The position numbers were made by a program, and so were the translations under genes. The notes under the pieces were generated by a model, which searched no databases, had not been told where the DNA came from, and was given only the letters and a program-made list of their open reading frames with translations. A stretch of 35,229 nt of DNA from Chara braunii. Taxonomy: Eukaryota; Streptophyta; Charophyceae; Charales; Characeae. How positions within the stretch are numbered: the first letter of the stretch is position 1; every line of letters begins with the position of its first letter. The stretch is from NCBI GenBank assembly GCA_003427395.1, contig BFEA01000299.1, positions 39,281-74,509 of the forward strand, written 5' to 3'. Positions 1 to 10,326 of the stretch are shown in pieces.

Positions 1-52
<52 letters not shown>
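1..52. repeat. (CA)n microsatellite
   Basis: Uninterrupted CA dinucleotide run at the left edge. It abuts the 3' LTR remnant of element 1, so it may have replaced or truncated the rest of that LTR. Confidence 0.98.
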
Positions 53-53
<1 letters not shown>

Positions 54-112
54 TCCATCGATAGGATGAGCAAAAGCGGAATGAATCTTCCGCTGCAACG
101 AGTGGCCTCGCA
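53..112 (-). repeat. 3' LTR remnant of element 1
   Basis: Directly after the polypurine tract the minus strand reads TGCGAGGCCACT, close to the 5' LTR start TGCAAGGCTACT. Similarity fades after about 15 bases and a (CA)n run begins at 52. The remnant contains the motif AGCGGAAGATTCATTC (94-79), also found at 20888. It could be a truncated LTR, or an LTR start joined to another repeat. Confidence 0.55.
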
Positions 113-125
113 TTCCCTCCTCCTT
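113..125 (-). other. Polypurine tract of element 1
   Basis: The minus strand reads AAGGAGGAGGGAA immediately before the LTR start TG. The same tract precedes the element 2 LTR at 13119-13132. In this class it primes plus-strand DNA synthesis. Confidence 0.85.
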
Positions 126-149
126 AGCTTCAAAAGTCCTCTGAGAAGC

Positions 150-728
150 TCAGTCTTCGACCATCGGGCGCTTTCCTTTCTGCAGAGTTTTCTCGTAATG
201 AGCCACAACTTGAGGAGCGGTCTGCATAAGTTCTTCCCTGGTGAACCAGCGGTCCCCCTTAGGATCTGTATGATGCCGGAACCGAACGCGGTACTGCAGC
301 TTCGGTTTCGGAGGACGTCCCCTGCCTGCTGGTCTTGGAACTGGCAGCTCTTTGTGGTCCACGATATCATCGATATCCACCTCTCCATCCATGGTTGGGG
401 GCAGCATTGAACGGCGAGATGGAAACTGATCTGTTTCTTTGAAAGGTGCAAGCTTGGAGGCGTGAAAGACAAGGTACGCACGGAGATGACCAGGGATACG
501 GATTACATAAGATGGCCCATCTGGATCAGTCCCGACAATATCTAAGACTTCCCATGGCCCAAAGTACTGTGGCATGAGTTTGCGGGAAATCCCGTACTCA
601 TGTCCCAGTTCTGAGGACTTTACCCAGACTCTGTCCCCAACCTGAAACGTAGAAGGTCGGCGGTGTCTATTCTCAGACTCTATCATTGCTGCCTGTGCCT
701 TCTGCATCTGTTCTGCCGCCTGTTGCAT
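150..728 (-). pseudogene. Integrase C-terminus with chromodomain-like tail (element 1)
   Basis: A 192-codon open stretch continuing the integrase frame after a TAA at 756-758. It contains the GPY/F-like segment (LMPQYFGPWEVLDIVG, about residues 50-65) typical of Gypsy integrase C-termini. Beyond VDIDDIVDH (about 116-124), the segment YRVRFRHHTDPKGDRWFTREEL matches the Y..-W..-L pattern of a retroelement chromodomain. Such domains target integration to chromatin. It ends in a natural stop about 25 bases before the polypurine tract. The element 2 copy of this region is broken, so this is the better preserved tail. Confidence 0.85.
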
Positions 729-755
729 CTTCTGTTCATACCTGTAGGCAAATTC

Positions 756-1151
756 TTAAGTACCTGGTGCAGCAGTTGACTGATTCTCAGGGAGGAGAAA
801 GTCTAAGGGTAGTCTAGGCTTGAAAGTCAATAGCAAATTGTTTGGGCTCACCCCGGTAGCGTTGTGTACAACGTTGTTGTACAGACTGGCAATGAGAGCG
901 AGTTTCTCATCCCAGTCCACCTGGTTGGGCTTGATGTAATGCCTCAACAGGTGTTGTACAGCGCGATTCAGTTGCTCGGCCTGACCGTTGGCCTCTGGGT
1001 GATTCGCATAAGTCATCTGCAACTGGGTCCCCTGCTCTGCAGCAGCGGCCTTCCACATGTCACTAGTGAAGCGGACATCTTTGTCGCTCACTATGGATTT
1101 GGGCAATCCAAAATCCCTGACCCAGTTCTCTTTGAACATGGAGCATTGCAA
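756..1151 (-). pseudogene. Integrase core fragment fused to RT remnant (element 1)
   Basis: About 130 codons in the integrase frame: [10 protein letters not shown], then IVSDKD with the second catalytic Asp, then HPEANGQAEQLNR with the catalytic Glu of the DDE triad. The first Asp and the HHCC zinc finger are absent because the frame enters integrase straight from RT near 1140 after an internal deletion. The stop TAA at 756-758 sits where element 2 has an asparagine/isoleucine-type position, so it is probably a mutation. It cannot encode a working integrase. Confidence 0.88.
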
Positions 1152-1626
1152 AGGCCGAAAGGCATCACCACAAACTCGTACAGACCGTACCTGGTCTGAA
1201 ATGCGGTTTTGTGTTGATCCTCAGGCCGGATTGCAATCTGATGGTACCTGGACTTCGGATCTATCTTACTGAAGTACCTGACACCCTTGCACTCTATCTA
1301 GCAAGTCATCTATGCGCGATAGGGCTCTCTGTTCTTGACAGTGATGGCACTGAGGCCCCTATAATCAATGCACATCCTAAGTGTTCCCTCCTACTTAGGC
1401 ACGAATAGTACTAAAGACCATAAGGAGAGACACTCAGCCGGATCCAACCCTTCTCTACGAGTTCCTTGAGTTGTCGGCGAAGCTGATCGAGCTCGCCTGG
1501 AAACATCCGATAGATCCTACCCTTTGGGATACTAGACCCTGGGATAATCTCTATCACTTGGACGACCTCCCTCTCAACAACCCCTGTCGGCTCTTCAAAT
1601 AGATCAGGGTACTTAGCAACTACTCC
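1141..1626 (-). pseudogene. Reverse transcriptase N-terminal fragment (element 1)
   Basis: In the minus-strand frames this stretch carries the start of Gypsy RT: GRIYRM, LDQLRRQLKELVEKGWIR, a damaged SPYG, then residues matching CIDYRGL, the H-Q-I-A-I-R-P-E-D motif and [13 protein letters not shown]. Stops and small indels interrupt it (for example after SPYGL). It breaks off just after MPFGL, before the YLDD active site, where integrase sequence begins. Element 2 has the full RT at 10371-11039. Confidence 0.85.
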
Positions 1627-2393
1627 CTATATCTCCGGCGGCATTTTCACCGGCTCGCCTGCAGCAGAGACATAAACTAGGTACATACCCTCCTCCTGAT
1701 TTTGCTTATAATAATTGTAGAACTCGGTCGCACACATGCATCCATGGGACTCAATCAGACTACTAGCTTTGAACTTACGCAATCTGGCGGTCCCTCTACC
1801 TGGCAAAGTGTGTTTGACCACTTTTCCGTCCCAGTCAAACTGGGGCTGTGCTATAGAGAGGTAGTACATACCTAACAACATGTCCATTGGGAGTTCATCG
1901 CGCACTAGGACCGAGACACGATGCCTCAATTCCCCTCCCCCGTACGGGAAACAACACTCAACATCCTGGAGGTAGTCATTGACTACCATGCGCTGTTTGT
2001 TGGCACAGGTCGACTCCACAGGTCGACTCAGGTGCTGCACTCGCCCCTGTAAACGCAGCCTCTCAACGCACGCGCAACTAATAAAATTCCTAGTCGAGCA
2101 AGTGTCATAATAGGCCCCGGCCTTACGGCCGCCAATGACAACCTCGCTGACGAACATCTCACCCTTCGGGGCTTTGACTAGGGCCGTCCAAGAAGCTAGC
2201 GGGGCTGATCTAGACCACTCCTCCTCTAGCTCCTCTAAGGACTCAAACACATTCATCGAACAAAGGCTCGATGGGTCTGAATGTGTTTGCGGGACGACGC
2301 TGGAGTCAGTAGCTTGGGCCATCTCTCGAGATGGTGAGGGTGTAGCCACCACCTCGACCCTAGTAGGAACAACTACTATTCCTACTGGCCCGA
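1627..2393 (-). pseudogene. Aspartic protease region of pol (element 1)
   Basis: Retropepsin-like domain. The open frame carries GAYYDTCSTRNFIS, in place of the usual DTGS active-site motif, and later DMLLGMYYLSIAQPQFDW, the second conserved block of Gypsy proteases. The frame lies -1 relative to gag and is open across the gag stop at 2382. The Gly-to-Cys change in the active-site turn suggests loss of activity. It ends at a TAG (1627-1629) where element 2 has glutamate, so the stop is probably secondary. Confidence 0.87.
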
Positions 2394-2579
2394 CGTGTTT
2401 CCCGGAGCAGTGCCAGAAGAACTAGCAACATTGCTACCAACGGGAGGGGAGGATCCCAACGCCTGCCCCATCGTAGGCGGGATCTTATCAGTCACCTTCT
2501 TGTTGCGGCACTTGAATTGGTTATGACCATATTGACCACAACGAATACAGGCCTGCCGTGTATACCGATCTCTCCACAC
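2382..2579 (-). pseudogene. Gag nucleocapsid segment with CCHC zinc knuckle (element 1)
   Basis: Contains CIRCGQYGHNQFKC, a complete CX2CX4HX4C retroviral zinc knuckle that binds RNA in Gag. A basic stretch precedes it in a shifted frame (about 2580-2720), so one frameshift separates it from the capsid part. It ends NTSGQ-TAG, the same stop as element 2 (9496-9498), which marks this as the natural end of gag. Confidence 0.87.
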
Positions 2580-2670
2580 GTCCTCTGTGAGACCCGCTTT
2601 CTCCCATGAAGGAGCATTGGGGTCAACTTGACTCCTAGACCGGGAACCTCCACGGCGTCTACCGGTCGCC

Positions 2671-4353
2671 TTACCTTTTTGAGCTACGGCAGTGACTACT
2701 CCACCCCCTGAAGCTTCTACGCTGCCAGCCTCTGAACCTACTCCCTCCTAGAAGTTGTCGTTCAATTCGATGGTGGAAACCATCGTTATCGACAAACATA
2801 ATGCGGCCCTTCGCCTTCCAGTTGGGAGGCAGTGTTTTCTTCCTACCGTTCATTGTGGGATTATGTCCATGCCCTCTCTTCGCCTCAAGGTCTAGGGCCT
2901 TCTTGCTGAACAAGGGGAAGTTGTGAACATTGATGTTGGCCTCACCTGCCAACTGATTCCTGAGAGGCATAGGGAAGCATCTCAGGTAGGAGGTGAGTAA
3001 AACCTGGGGGTCATATCTCACCCCAGGGACACAGATCAGACGCTCTACAGCGTCGGTGGCCTCCCTTATTGACTTAAATTGCCTTGTGTGCAATGTCAAG
3101 ATCGCATCAGTGGCCTTTTGGGCCTCCTGAGGATCATGCCACCTTTCTTCCACCAGCTTAAGGAAGTCATCCAATTGTTGGGTGACCGCCCAAGCGAGGA
3201 AGTCGTGACCGTACCCCTGTAGTTGCACTAAACCGCTCAACCATCGTGCTGCACTACCCTCTAGATAGGATGCAGCCACAAGCACTTCCTTGTGCGGCAA
3301 GGTAAGCTTACACTTGACATAGACTGGCACTGCCCTCAACCACGTGTCGAGGTCTTCGCCCCTCTTATCCCCTGTGAAGGGTTTAGGAGCAGCGATGGCC
3401 GTCTTTGGTACCCACTGAGTTTGTCCCGGTCCCTGCATCACTCCAGGCTGTGGACCCTGTGACACAGGCTGCTGTGTTAGCTGCTGGGGCTGTGTACCCT
3501 GCAGCTGAACAGGCTGTGAGACAGCAGGCTGCGTGGTAACCGCAACCTGCAACAGAGATTGGGTAAACACTGTCTGTACAAGAACCTGCAAACTGGATCC
3601 TACTGATACCCCTCCTGATAGCGGCATGCCCAGGGAAACGATCGCAACCAATGATGGGGCTACATATGGGGATACCCCAGTCACTGGTGGGACAAAAGGA
3701 GGAGGTTGTACAACGGGCCAGGCACCAGGCCCGGACATCGATGGCCCTGCCTGCGCACGCCCAACCAACAGGGCCAGACTTTGTTGAATGTCCTGAAGGA
3801 TGGTCGTCTGATGGTCCTGCATTTCCACTACATTTAGCAGGACGGACCGTATGGTCCTCACATCGTCGGTCACGTGCGTAAAGTCCATCTCCTCTAACTC
3901 ACTAACGTCCGCTTGTCTCCGCTGCATCCTGGCTCTTCTTCTAATCATCCTTTCCTTCTCCGCCTTTATCTCTCCTAAAGCCTTTTGTAGTTGTGCCTCC
4001 TGCAATGCTGCTTGTTGTATGGCGATCTCATCGGAAGTCAACACTATTGGCTAGCTTGCCATTACGCCAGTGGACTGACTCAAGGTCTGCGCGACCATTG
4101 ACCCTATAGATCCTGAACTACTAGCCTGGGAACTCTGTTGCGCAGAAGTGACCATACCTACCGAAGTTGCGGCTTCACTTACGAATGCCCTGCATGCCTC
4201 TTCGGCCCTGGCTCTCCTCTGCTGCTGCTGTCTCTCCCTACGCTGGCATAACATATATTTGTCACCCTCTGGACCTAATGCCAAATGGACAATTGGGCGC
4301 CTTGCCGATCGCAAGATCCGGTCGTCCTCTCTAGTGTCCTCCCCGTCGCTCAT
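2671..4353 (-). pseudogene. Gag polyprotein, N-terminal and capsid part (element 1)
   Basis: Starts at ATG 4353-4351 (MSDGEDTREDD). There is a basic Gln/Arg-rich region, then an in-frame TAG at 4053-4051 followed at once by an open frame to 2671. It has a coiled, charged segment (KALGEIKAEKERMIRRRARM), a Pro/Gln/Val-rich linker, and a Ty3-type capsid: FTGDKRGEDLDTWL, AASYLEGSAARWL, DAVERLICVPG and DLEAKRGHG. The element 2 gag (7634-9099) aligns throughout. One stop and one later frameshift make this a pseudogene. Confidence 0.88.
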
Positions 4354-5603
4354 AAGCTACAGCACTGTACACAATCTGCACTAGTGCACTCTAGATGCCT
4401 ACCGCAGTGTAATGTACAGACCAATTTATAATTAATTGGTGGCTATTTCGAAGTAGATACACTTGGGGTCAACAGGTAAGTTCAGATTCCTACAAACGAA
4501 ACTATTTTTAGACTGATTAGTTCGCGAACGGAATGCACAATGAACATATACAGTTTTAATTATGTTGTCTGTCAGATGTCAAATGGCTGTACACCTAACT
4601 AATCAAAACATAAAAATAGAATCATTTGTGTGGATAGGACAGTATGGAATTTTTGTCAAAATTATCACCTGAAATCTACCCCTCCCTTAGTTCCCCTGAA
4701 TGTCACTTGACGTCAGCGTCCCTAAGCAATCCGGAGAGCGTTGCGTATCTCAAAAGGTGTGTGTTTGGCCCACCCCTGTGCCCCGAGTATCTGCTGAGCT
4801 GGCCAGCACTGCACTGAATTATCCTCGCGTGCAGTGAGCCTTACAATCATTGGCTGATCCAGAGGCAATTTAACGACCGCCCCCAAGTGTCATCAGGAAT
4901 TATTTTACGTCGCAGCAGGACGACGATCACAACCAATGATTTCCCCTTCTGGTGCTTATTTAAAGACGCCCGGTCTCGTCTCCCACTTAGGGTTGGCCTG
5001 CCCTTCAGTACCCATCTAACAGCGCAGCAAGCCGAACTGAGGTGAAACAGCGAAGCATGCGTGCTCTACTCCCGGTGGGTTGGCATGGTGACCGTGACCC
5101 AGTGCTTCGTCCAGGGCCCTTCAGAAAGCTCCGCCCATCTTCTCCCAAATGCTCCACGTGAACATTGCCGACTCTCAAGGTTGAGCGCACTCGACACCTC
5201 GCGATGAGAGGACTCTCAAGAAGGAACACACAACCTCACGGTAAGAAGTGTCGAAGAGGGTAGATAAGGTTAAGAGTAACTTACCTCAAATAGCTGCCCC
5301 CAACCACAGAGATAATCTTACCAGATGACTTGATGCCGATTATGATGACCAGTCATTGCTTCGGCACAACCAGCATTGCACGCCGTTCCACCTCAGCACC
5401 AATCGCACATCAGATAGTTCTCATCACACTATCCAGACCCAACACGTAGCCTTCCTGGCGATCCCCTCACCTCCTGGGTCGCCACTCACTCGCCTTCGCC
5501 CTCCTCACTACACACCACTTACGGCCCAACTCACCAAGCAGACCGCATGTATGTACCGCATTAGGCAGAAGACAAGCGCCAGATTAGCGCAATCATACCA
5601 CAA
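4354..5603 (-). other. 5' leader of element 1
   Basis: About 1.25 kb between PBS and gag ATG without a credible ORF. It aligns in inverted orientation with the element 2 leader (6524-7633): for example 5230-5000 matches 6740-6950, including the block GAAGGGCCCTGGACGAAGCA, and 4800-4680 matches 7170-7300. A long untranslated leader is common in plant Gypsy elements. It may hold packaging or splice signals that I cannot identify. Confidence 0.8.
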
Positions 5604-5614
5604 CTCTGATACCA
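5604..5614 (-). other. Primer binding site for initiator tRNA-Met (element 1)
   Basis: The minus strand reads TGGTATCAGAG three bases after the LTR end, the standard plant retrotransposon PBS complementary to the 3' end of tRNA-iMet. It fixes the orientation of element 1 and the inner LTR border. Confidence 0.93.
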
Positions 5615-5617
5615 AAT

Positions 5618-6523
5618 TGCAAGGAAGATGAGCAATAGCGAACTTCAGCAATCAAACAGCATCATATACACAAGACCAGATAGTCGTGACCTCGAACCAA
5701 CAACAGAATTGCATCACGAGTTTCACCACATAAGAAAACACCAAGAGCTCATAATTGACAATGCCGGTAAAGTCTCATCGTCATCATCAATGAAGAACCA
5801 ATGTTGATATCCTATCTGGCGCTCAGCGCCCAGACTACAGATGGCAGATCCTATCTAGCCTAGACTACAATGCCGAATGATGACAACAACAACTTTCCCG
5901 AAGTACGAGCATACAGCGACCAATGTCGCACACTTCCAGCACCAGGTATGTCTCTCGCCTCACTCAAAACCTCGTTCCCCAACACACAGATGCCACTTGC
6001 ACCCAAGGACCACCCTGCGCCACACCCAGCTTACAGCAACGCAGCTCGGCTATGGCTGTCTGCTCCTTCTTGCTCGCCCGTGAGCGAGTGAGTGCCAACG
6101 AGCTTCAGCGCAGCATGCAGCCAGCACCCGAATATCCAATCTGGAGGCAGGCCCTTTGCTATATCGAAGTGGCCTGTCTGCGTTCAGTCCCAGGAAGCTT
6201 CCAATAGGCCCCGATAGCCTGAGGCCCAACACGATAGAGAACAGGCCTTGGGCCTCAGGTGGTTGCATGCACCCAACTGCCTTTGGCCTGTGTTTGGCCA
6301 AGTACCCGTATCCAGCCCAGGGCCTGCTTTCCATACATTCACATAGGCGGCCCAGGGCATGGGTTCTCTCAACCAACTGGCGCTGCGCAACTGCCTGAAT
6401 TTCCTTAGTTGCGCAGTGGTCAAAGTAGGGCCCTGAGGGCCTCGTCGAGCCTGCCTTCACTTAGGGCGGCCGACTTGCTCCAAAAAGGGGCCGAATGGGG
6501 CTCATGGAGGCAGTAGCCTTGCA
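5618..6523 (-). repeat. Complete 5' LTR of element 1 (906 bp)
   Basis: Bounded by the inverted termini TGCAAGG (minus strand from 6523) and CCTTGCA (ending at 5618), with a PBS directly inside. The U3 part (about 6500-6050) aligns with the element 2 3' LTR from 13133: a shared TGCAAGG start, a C-rich then T-rich stretch, GCCCTAAGTGAAGGC, CAGTTGGTTGAG and AAGCAGGCCCTGGGC. Divergence between the two is large, so they are old or belong to separate subfamilies. Promoter elements should lie here but none is certain. Confidence 0.9.
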
Positions 6524-7633
6524 TTGGGGTGTACGCTTGATGAGAACTCGCTGATGTGGCATTTAAGCCAAGGTGGAACTGCATTACGCTGTTTGTTGTG
6601 CCAAGGCAAGGACCGGTCATTATAAATGCACATCAGGTTGTCGGTGAGAAATTTGTAGTTGGGGTAAGCATTATGAGGTTTGTTGCTCTCATCCTTATCT
6701 ACCCTCTTTATTACTTCTTACCCTGAGGAAGTGAGTTTTGTCTTGAGAGTCGTCTCGATGTGAGGTGTCGCGAGCGGTCAACCTTGAGAATCGACATTCT
6801 TCCTGGGGAGCAAGCTGGTGGGAGACGGGCGAAGCCTCTGAAGGGCCCTGGACGAAGCACTCGGGTCACGGTCACCATGCCAACCCGGTGGGACTAGTAC
6901 ACGCATGCTTTGCCGCAAGTCCTTGGTTCTGCTTGCTGCGCAATAGACGTCATGCCAGCCCTATAAGAGACGCTCACCAGATCGTCTATAAGTATTTTTG
7001 GTGGGTTCTCGTTGAACCCTGGCTGTGATCGTTGTCTTGATTGCAACGTTAAATAATTCCTGAGGACCGTGGGGGCCGTCCTTAAACTGCCTCTTGATCA
7101 GCCAGATCAATGGGAAGTAAGGCTCGTTGCATGCGAGGATAAACAAAGTGCAGGGCTGGCAAGCTTAGTATAGACTTGGGGCACGGGGGTGGGCCGGATT
7201 GCACACCTTCAGACACGCTGCTCAACCAGATGCTCAGGGCGTCGACATAAGAGACTACTCAGGAGGGATACAGGGGGAGGGAAGATTCTGGCAACTGTTC
7301 GTTGATGGGCTAATTAGATCATTTCCCATCCAGCATGCATCTCCACAGGTAATTTATTTTTATTTTTGATTATTTAGTTGTACGGACTTGGTTGACAACG
7401 GACAGACAACCGCAGATAGGATAGACTATTCCTTGTTGCATTGCATTCTGTTTTAAAATAATCTAAAAATAGAAATAGAATTGCCTTTCGGGATCTGGCA
7501 TTGATTGCTGGTTACCACTTGACTACTTCCCTCTAGACTGACCGAAACTAGTTGTTTACATTACTCGGTTGGGTGTCATGCCGAGGTAGGATTCGGTGTG
7601 GATTCTAGTTTAGATCACACATCACTGTAGCTC
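6524..7633 (+). other. 5' leader of element 2 (truncated)
   Basis: Untranslated leader without a credible ORF. It aligns with the element 1 leader read on the minus strand, from about 5450 downward: TGATGAGAAC, TTGTGCC, CTTATCTACCCTCTT and CACGGTCACCATGCCAACCC are shared. Its left border coincides exactly with the outer end of the element 1 LTR. Confidence 0.8.
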
Positions 7634-9099
7634 ATGAGTGAAGCAGTTAGTAGTGAGGAGGAGGAATGATTAGTGGAAGATCTTAGAGTTGCTCGCAGGA
7701 TTGCTCTCAGTCGACCGATCACTTCCCAGGAGTTAGGTCCCGGAGAGGGAAGGAGGCTGCGGAGGGAAGCCAAGGAGAGGGTGGCATTACGGAGGGCTAG
7801 GGCAGCAGCCGTCGGTGCTAAAAGGGGAGTAGCAGCAGGTGTACAGGCTAGGATTAGTGCCAACGCTGAGGCAGCTATGGCTACCGCCTCTACCATGTCA
7901 CATGCCTCATCTCAGGCCTCTTCGTCAGGAGTCAGTCAGGGTGGCTCCGAAGTATCCATTAGCCAGTCTGTTGGTTTGCAAGTCAGCCAACAGTCTCAAC
8001 TCACGCCGAAAGATTATGAGATCTTACAAGCAGATGCTCTTCATGATGAGCTACAGCAGCAGTTGAGGGATGTAGAAGACAGAAGGGCAAAGGCTAGAAT
8101 GAGGAAAGTCAGACTAGGAGCTAGGATGCATGAGTTAAGAGAACTAGAAGCGCTAGAGGAGTCAACCCTGGATCCTGCGATGAGTACGTTGAGATGTACA
8201 CGACTTTGTGTGGCTGAAACACAGGTAGTGCAGCAAGAAGTGTTGGGCGAGCTAGTGGCATACCAGAATCGCATTCTGGCAGCACTGTAGGCCCCTTGTC
8301 CCATGATGAGGCAGCCTCAGTACTTTGTAGCTCCCCCTTCGGTTGCGGGTCCCTCAGTGACGCCGTCACCGGTAGGGCCCTCCTCTCCTATGTTTGGTAT
8401 GCCTTTCACAAGTGGTGTAGCAGCAGTTAGTGGTCAGCTCTTCTCCCCTACCATCAGTGACGGTGACAGCTACAGTACCGCCGTCAGGATAGTCCCAGGT
8501 TAGCATGCAGCAATCTGTTTCAGTGGCTACGCAGCCACTGCAGCAATCACCCGGGCCAATCCAACCTGTGCAGGACACCTGGGTGAGGATTGTGCCTACA
8601 TTTGTGAGGCACAAGCTCACAAGGCCAGAGCAGGAAGTTATAGTCGCTGCCTCCTTTTTAGAAGGTTTTGCAGCCCGATGGTTAAATGGTCTAGTGCAAC
8701 AACAGGGCTATGGTCAAAACTTCGATGTCTGGGCTCAGGCCTGGACATTGGAAGACTTCGTACGGACCGTGTACAATAGGTGGCATGACCCTCAAGGGGC
8801 TCAAAAGACGACCGATGCATTGGTTAGTCTCGGTTCCAAACGATACAATGCGGGAAGTCACAGACGCCGTAGAACGTCTGATTGTAGTGTCTGGCGTGCC
8901 TTATGACCCTCACGTACTCCTCACAGCTTATCTGCGATGTCTGCCCACAAACGTCAAGAACAAGCTGGTGGATGAGGCCAACATCGATGTCCATAACTTT
9001 GCTACTCTCTACAAGAAGGCCTTAGATATAGAGGCTAAACTTGGGACCGCACAACAGGGACCCACGAATGGTAGGAAAAAGAAGTTTCCCCAAGATTAG
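7634..9099 (+). pseudogene. Gag polyprotein, N-terminal and capsid part (element 2)
   Basis: ATG at 7634 aligns with the element 1 gag start. An in-frame TGA (7667-7669) follows 11 codons, then an open frame runs to TAG 8288-8290 and on to TAG 8501-8503. The capsid continues in a shifted frame from 8505 (AASFLEGFAARWL, WHDPQGAQKTTDAL) and shifts again near 8840 (DAVERLIVVSGVPYDP, DIEAKLG). It ends at TAG 9097-9099 where element 1 has tryptophan. Compared with element 1 it lacks the FTGDKRGEDLDTW block. A coiled-coil-like charged stretch lies at about 8040-8170. Confidence 0.88.
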
Positions 9100-9498
9100 A
9101 GGAAGAATGGCAATCTCATGTTCGTCGATCATGACGACTTCCCTGACTATGGGGAAGACGCAGAGCAGGATGGGGCTAGTGAGATTTCGAATGGGGGAGT
9201 TGTAGCTCCAATCAAAGAAAAGGCTAAGGGGACCGAGAAGCAGAACGTAGGTCGTTCTAAGGGTCAAGGCGACCAAGGAACACTAGTTTGGGTGAAACTT
9301 GGTTTAGACTACGAGGTGTTGAGGGACCGAGTTGCTAGGGGCATGTTTCTCAACTGTGGCAACTATGGCCACACGTCTAGAACTTGCAGAGGCAAGAAAG
9401 TCACAATGAAGGTAGCCTCCCCTAAAGTGGTGGGCTTATCTTCGAACTCTGCTGGTGCATCTGCGAGCTCTTCGCAGGGAAACACCTCGGGCCAGTAG
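9100..9498 (+). pseudogene. Gag nucleocapsid segment with damaged zinc knuckle (element 2)
   Basis: Continues the capsid frame after the TAG at 9097. MFVDHDDF matches MFVDNDGF of element 1. The knuckle reads FLNCGNYGHTSRTC, so the first Cys of CX2CX4HX4C is Phe and zinc binding should fail. It is followed by a Ser/Ala-rich end and NTSGQ-TAG, identical in position to the element 1 gag stop. Confidence 0.86.
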
Positions 9499-10326
9499 GA
9501 GTTTTAGCCGCTCTTACCCGTGCTGAAGTGGTAACGTTACCTTCCCTACTTCACGCGTTGGCCAAGGCTATTGATCCAGTTATCGCACCGCAGACACATA
9601 TAGACTCATTGATGCTCTGTTCGAGAGATGTGTCTGAGTCCTTAGAAGAGTTACAAACTAAGTGGTCAGGGAAGGACCCAGAGACTCTTGGGCGATGATC
9701 AACAAAGGTCCTAGGGGTGAACATTTTGTGATAGAGGTTGATGTAGGTAGCCAAAAAGTGGGTGCCTTCGCAGACATAGGCTCTACACGAAATTTCATCA
9801 GTCGTGCTTGTGTGGATAGGCTACGCTTAGGGGACCAAGTGCAGTTGCTGAATAGATCGGTAGCATCCACGTTAGCCAACAAGCACCGGATGGTTGTACA
9901 AGACTATGTCAAGGACGTAGTCTGCACCTTTTCCTATGGAGGAGGGCAATTGAGACACAAGATCTCGTTCCTTGTTAGCGACAAGCTGCCATTGATATGT
10001 TGCTAGGCATGTACTACCTTGAGGTTGCTCAACCTCAATTTGACTGGGATAGGAAGGTGATGATTCACAAGTTACCCAATGGAAGGACCGTTAGACTGCA
10101 TAAGTTTAAGGCTAGCAGGCTAGAGGAGAACCATGGGTGCATGTGTGCATCTTCTGTCTACACCTACTATAAACAGAATCGTGAGGAGGGCATGTACCTA
10201 GTCTTTATCTCTGAAAAAGGGGAGGCCGTAAAATCACCCCCAGAGATAGAAGCAGTCGTTGCGCAATATCCAGACCTTTTTGAGGAGCCCAATGGTTTGG
10301 TAGAAGGGAGGTTGTCCATGCAATAG
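9492..10326 (+). pseudogene. Aspartic protease region of pol (element 2)
   Basis: The pol frame is open across the gag stop in the -1 frame (PVGVLAAL...) and resembles element 1 pol over the same stretch (PQTH, LCS, ESLEEL). After a frameshift near 9690 comes GAFADIGSTRNFIS, with Ile replacing Thr of the DTG catalytic motif. A one-base shift near 9990 breaks LPLDMLLGMYY; the frame resumes at 9997 through AQPQFDWDRK to YPDLFEEP. It ends in a frameshift at about 10320, ahead of RT. Confidence 0.87.

Larger units (their letters stand above)
53..6523 (-). mobile_element. Element 1: degenerate Ty3/Gypsy (chromovirus-type) LTR retrotransposon
   Basis: Read on the minus strand the order is 5' LTR (6523-5618), tRNA-Met PBS (5614-5604), leader, gag with CCHC knuckle, protease, RT start, integrase core, chromodomain-like tail, polypurine tract (125-113) and the first bases of a 3' LTR. 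This PR-RT-IN order is Ty3/Gypsy. About 1.4 kb found in element 2 is missing, from the RT MPFGL motif to the integrase core, so RT palm catalysis, RNase H and the integrase zinc finger are lost. Stops lie in gag (4051), at the PR/RT boundary (1627) and in integrase (756). It ends against element 2 at 6523/6524. Confidence 0.93.

Noticed and set aside
6184-6423. Plus-strand 5' LTR of element 2 at 6050-6523
   Set aside because: Similarity to the 13133 LTR is in inverted orientation and the adjacent PBS is on the minus strand, so this LTR belongs to element 1.
6050-6460. 136-codon minus-strand ORF
   Set aside because: Lies wholly inside the U3 region of the element 1 LTR and has no protein-like motif; LTR sequence explains it.
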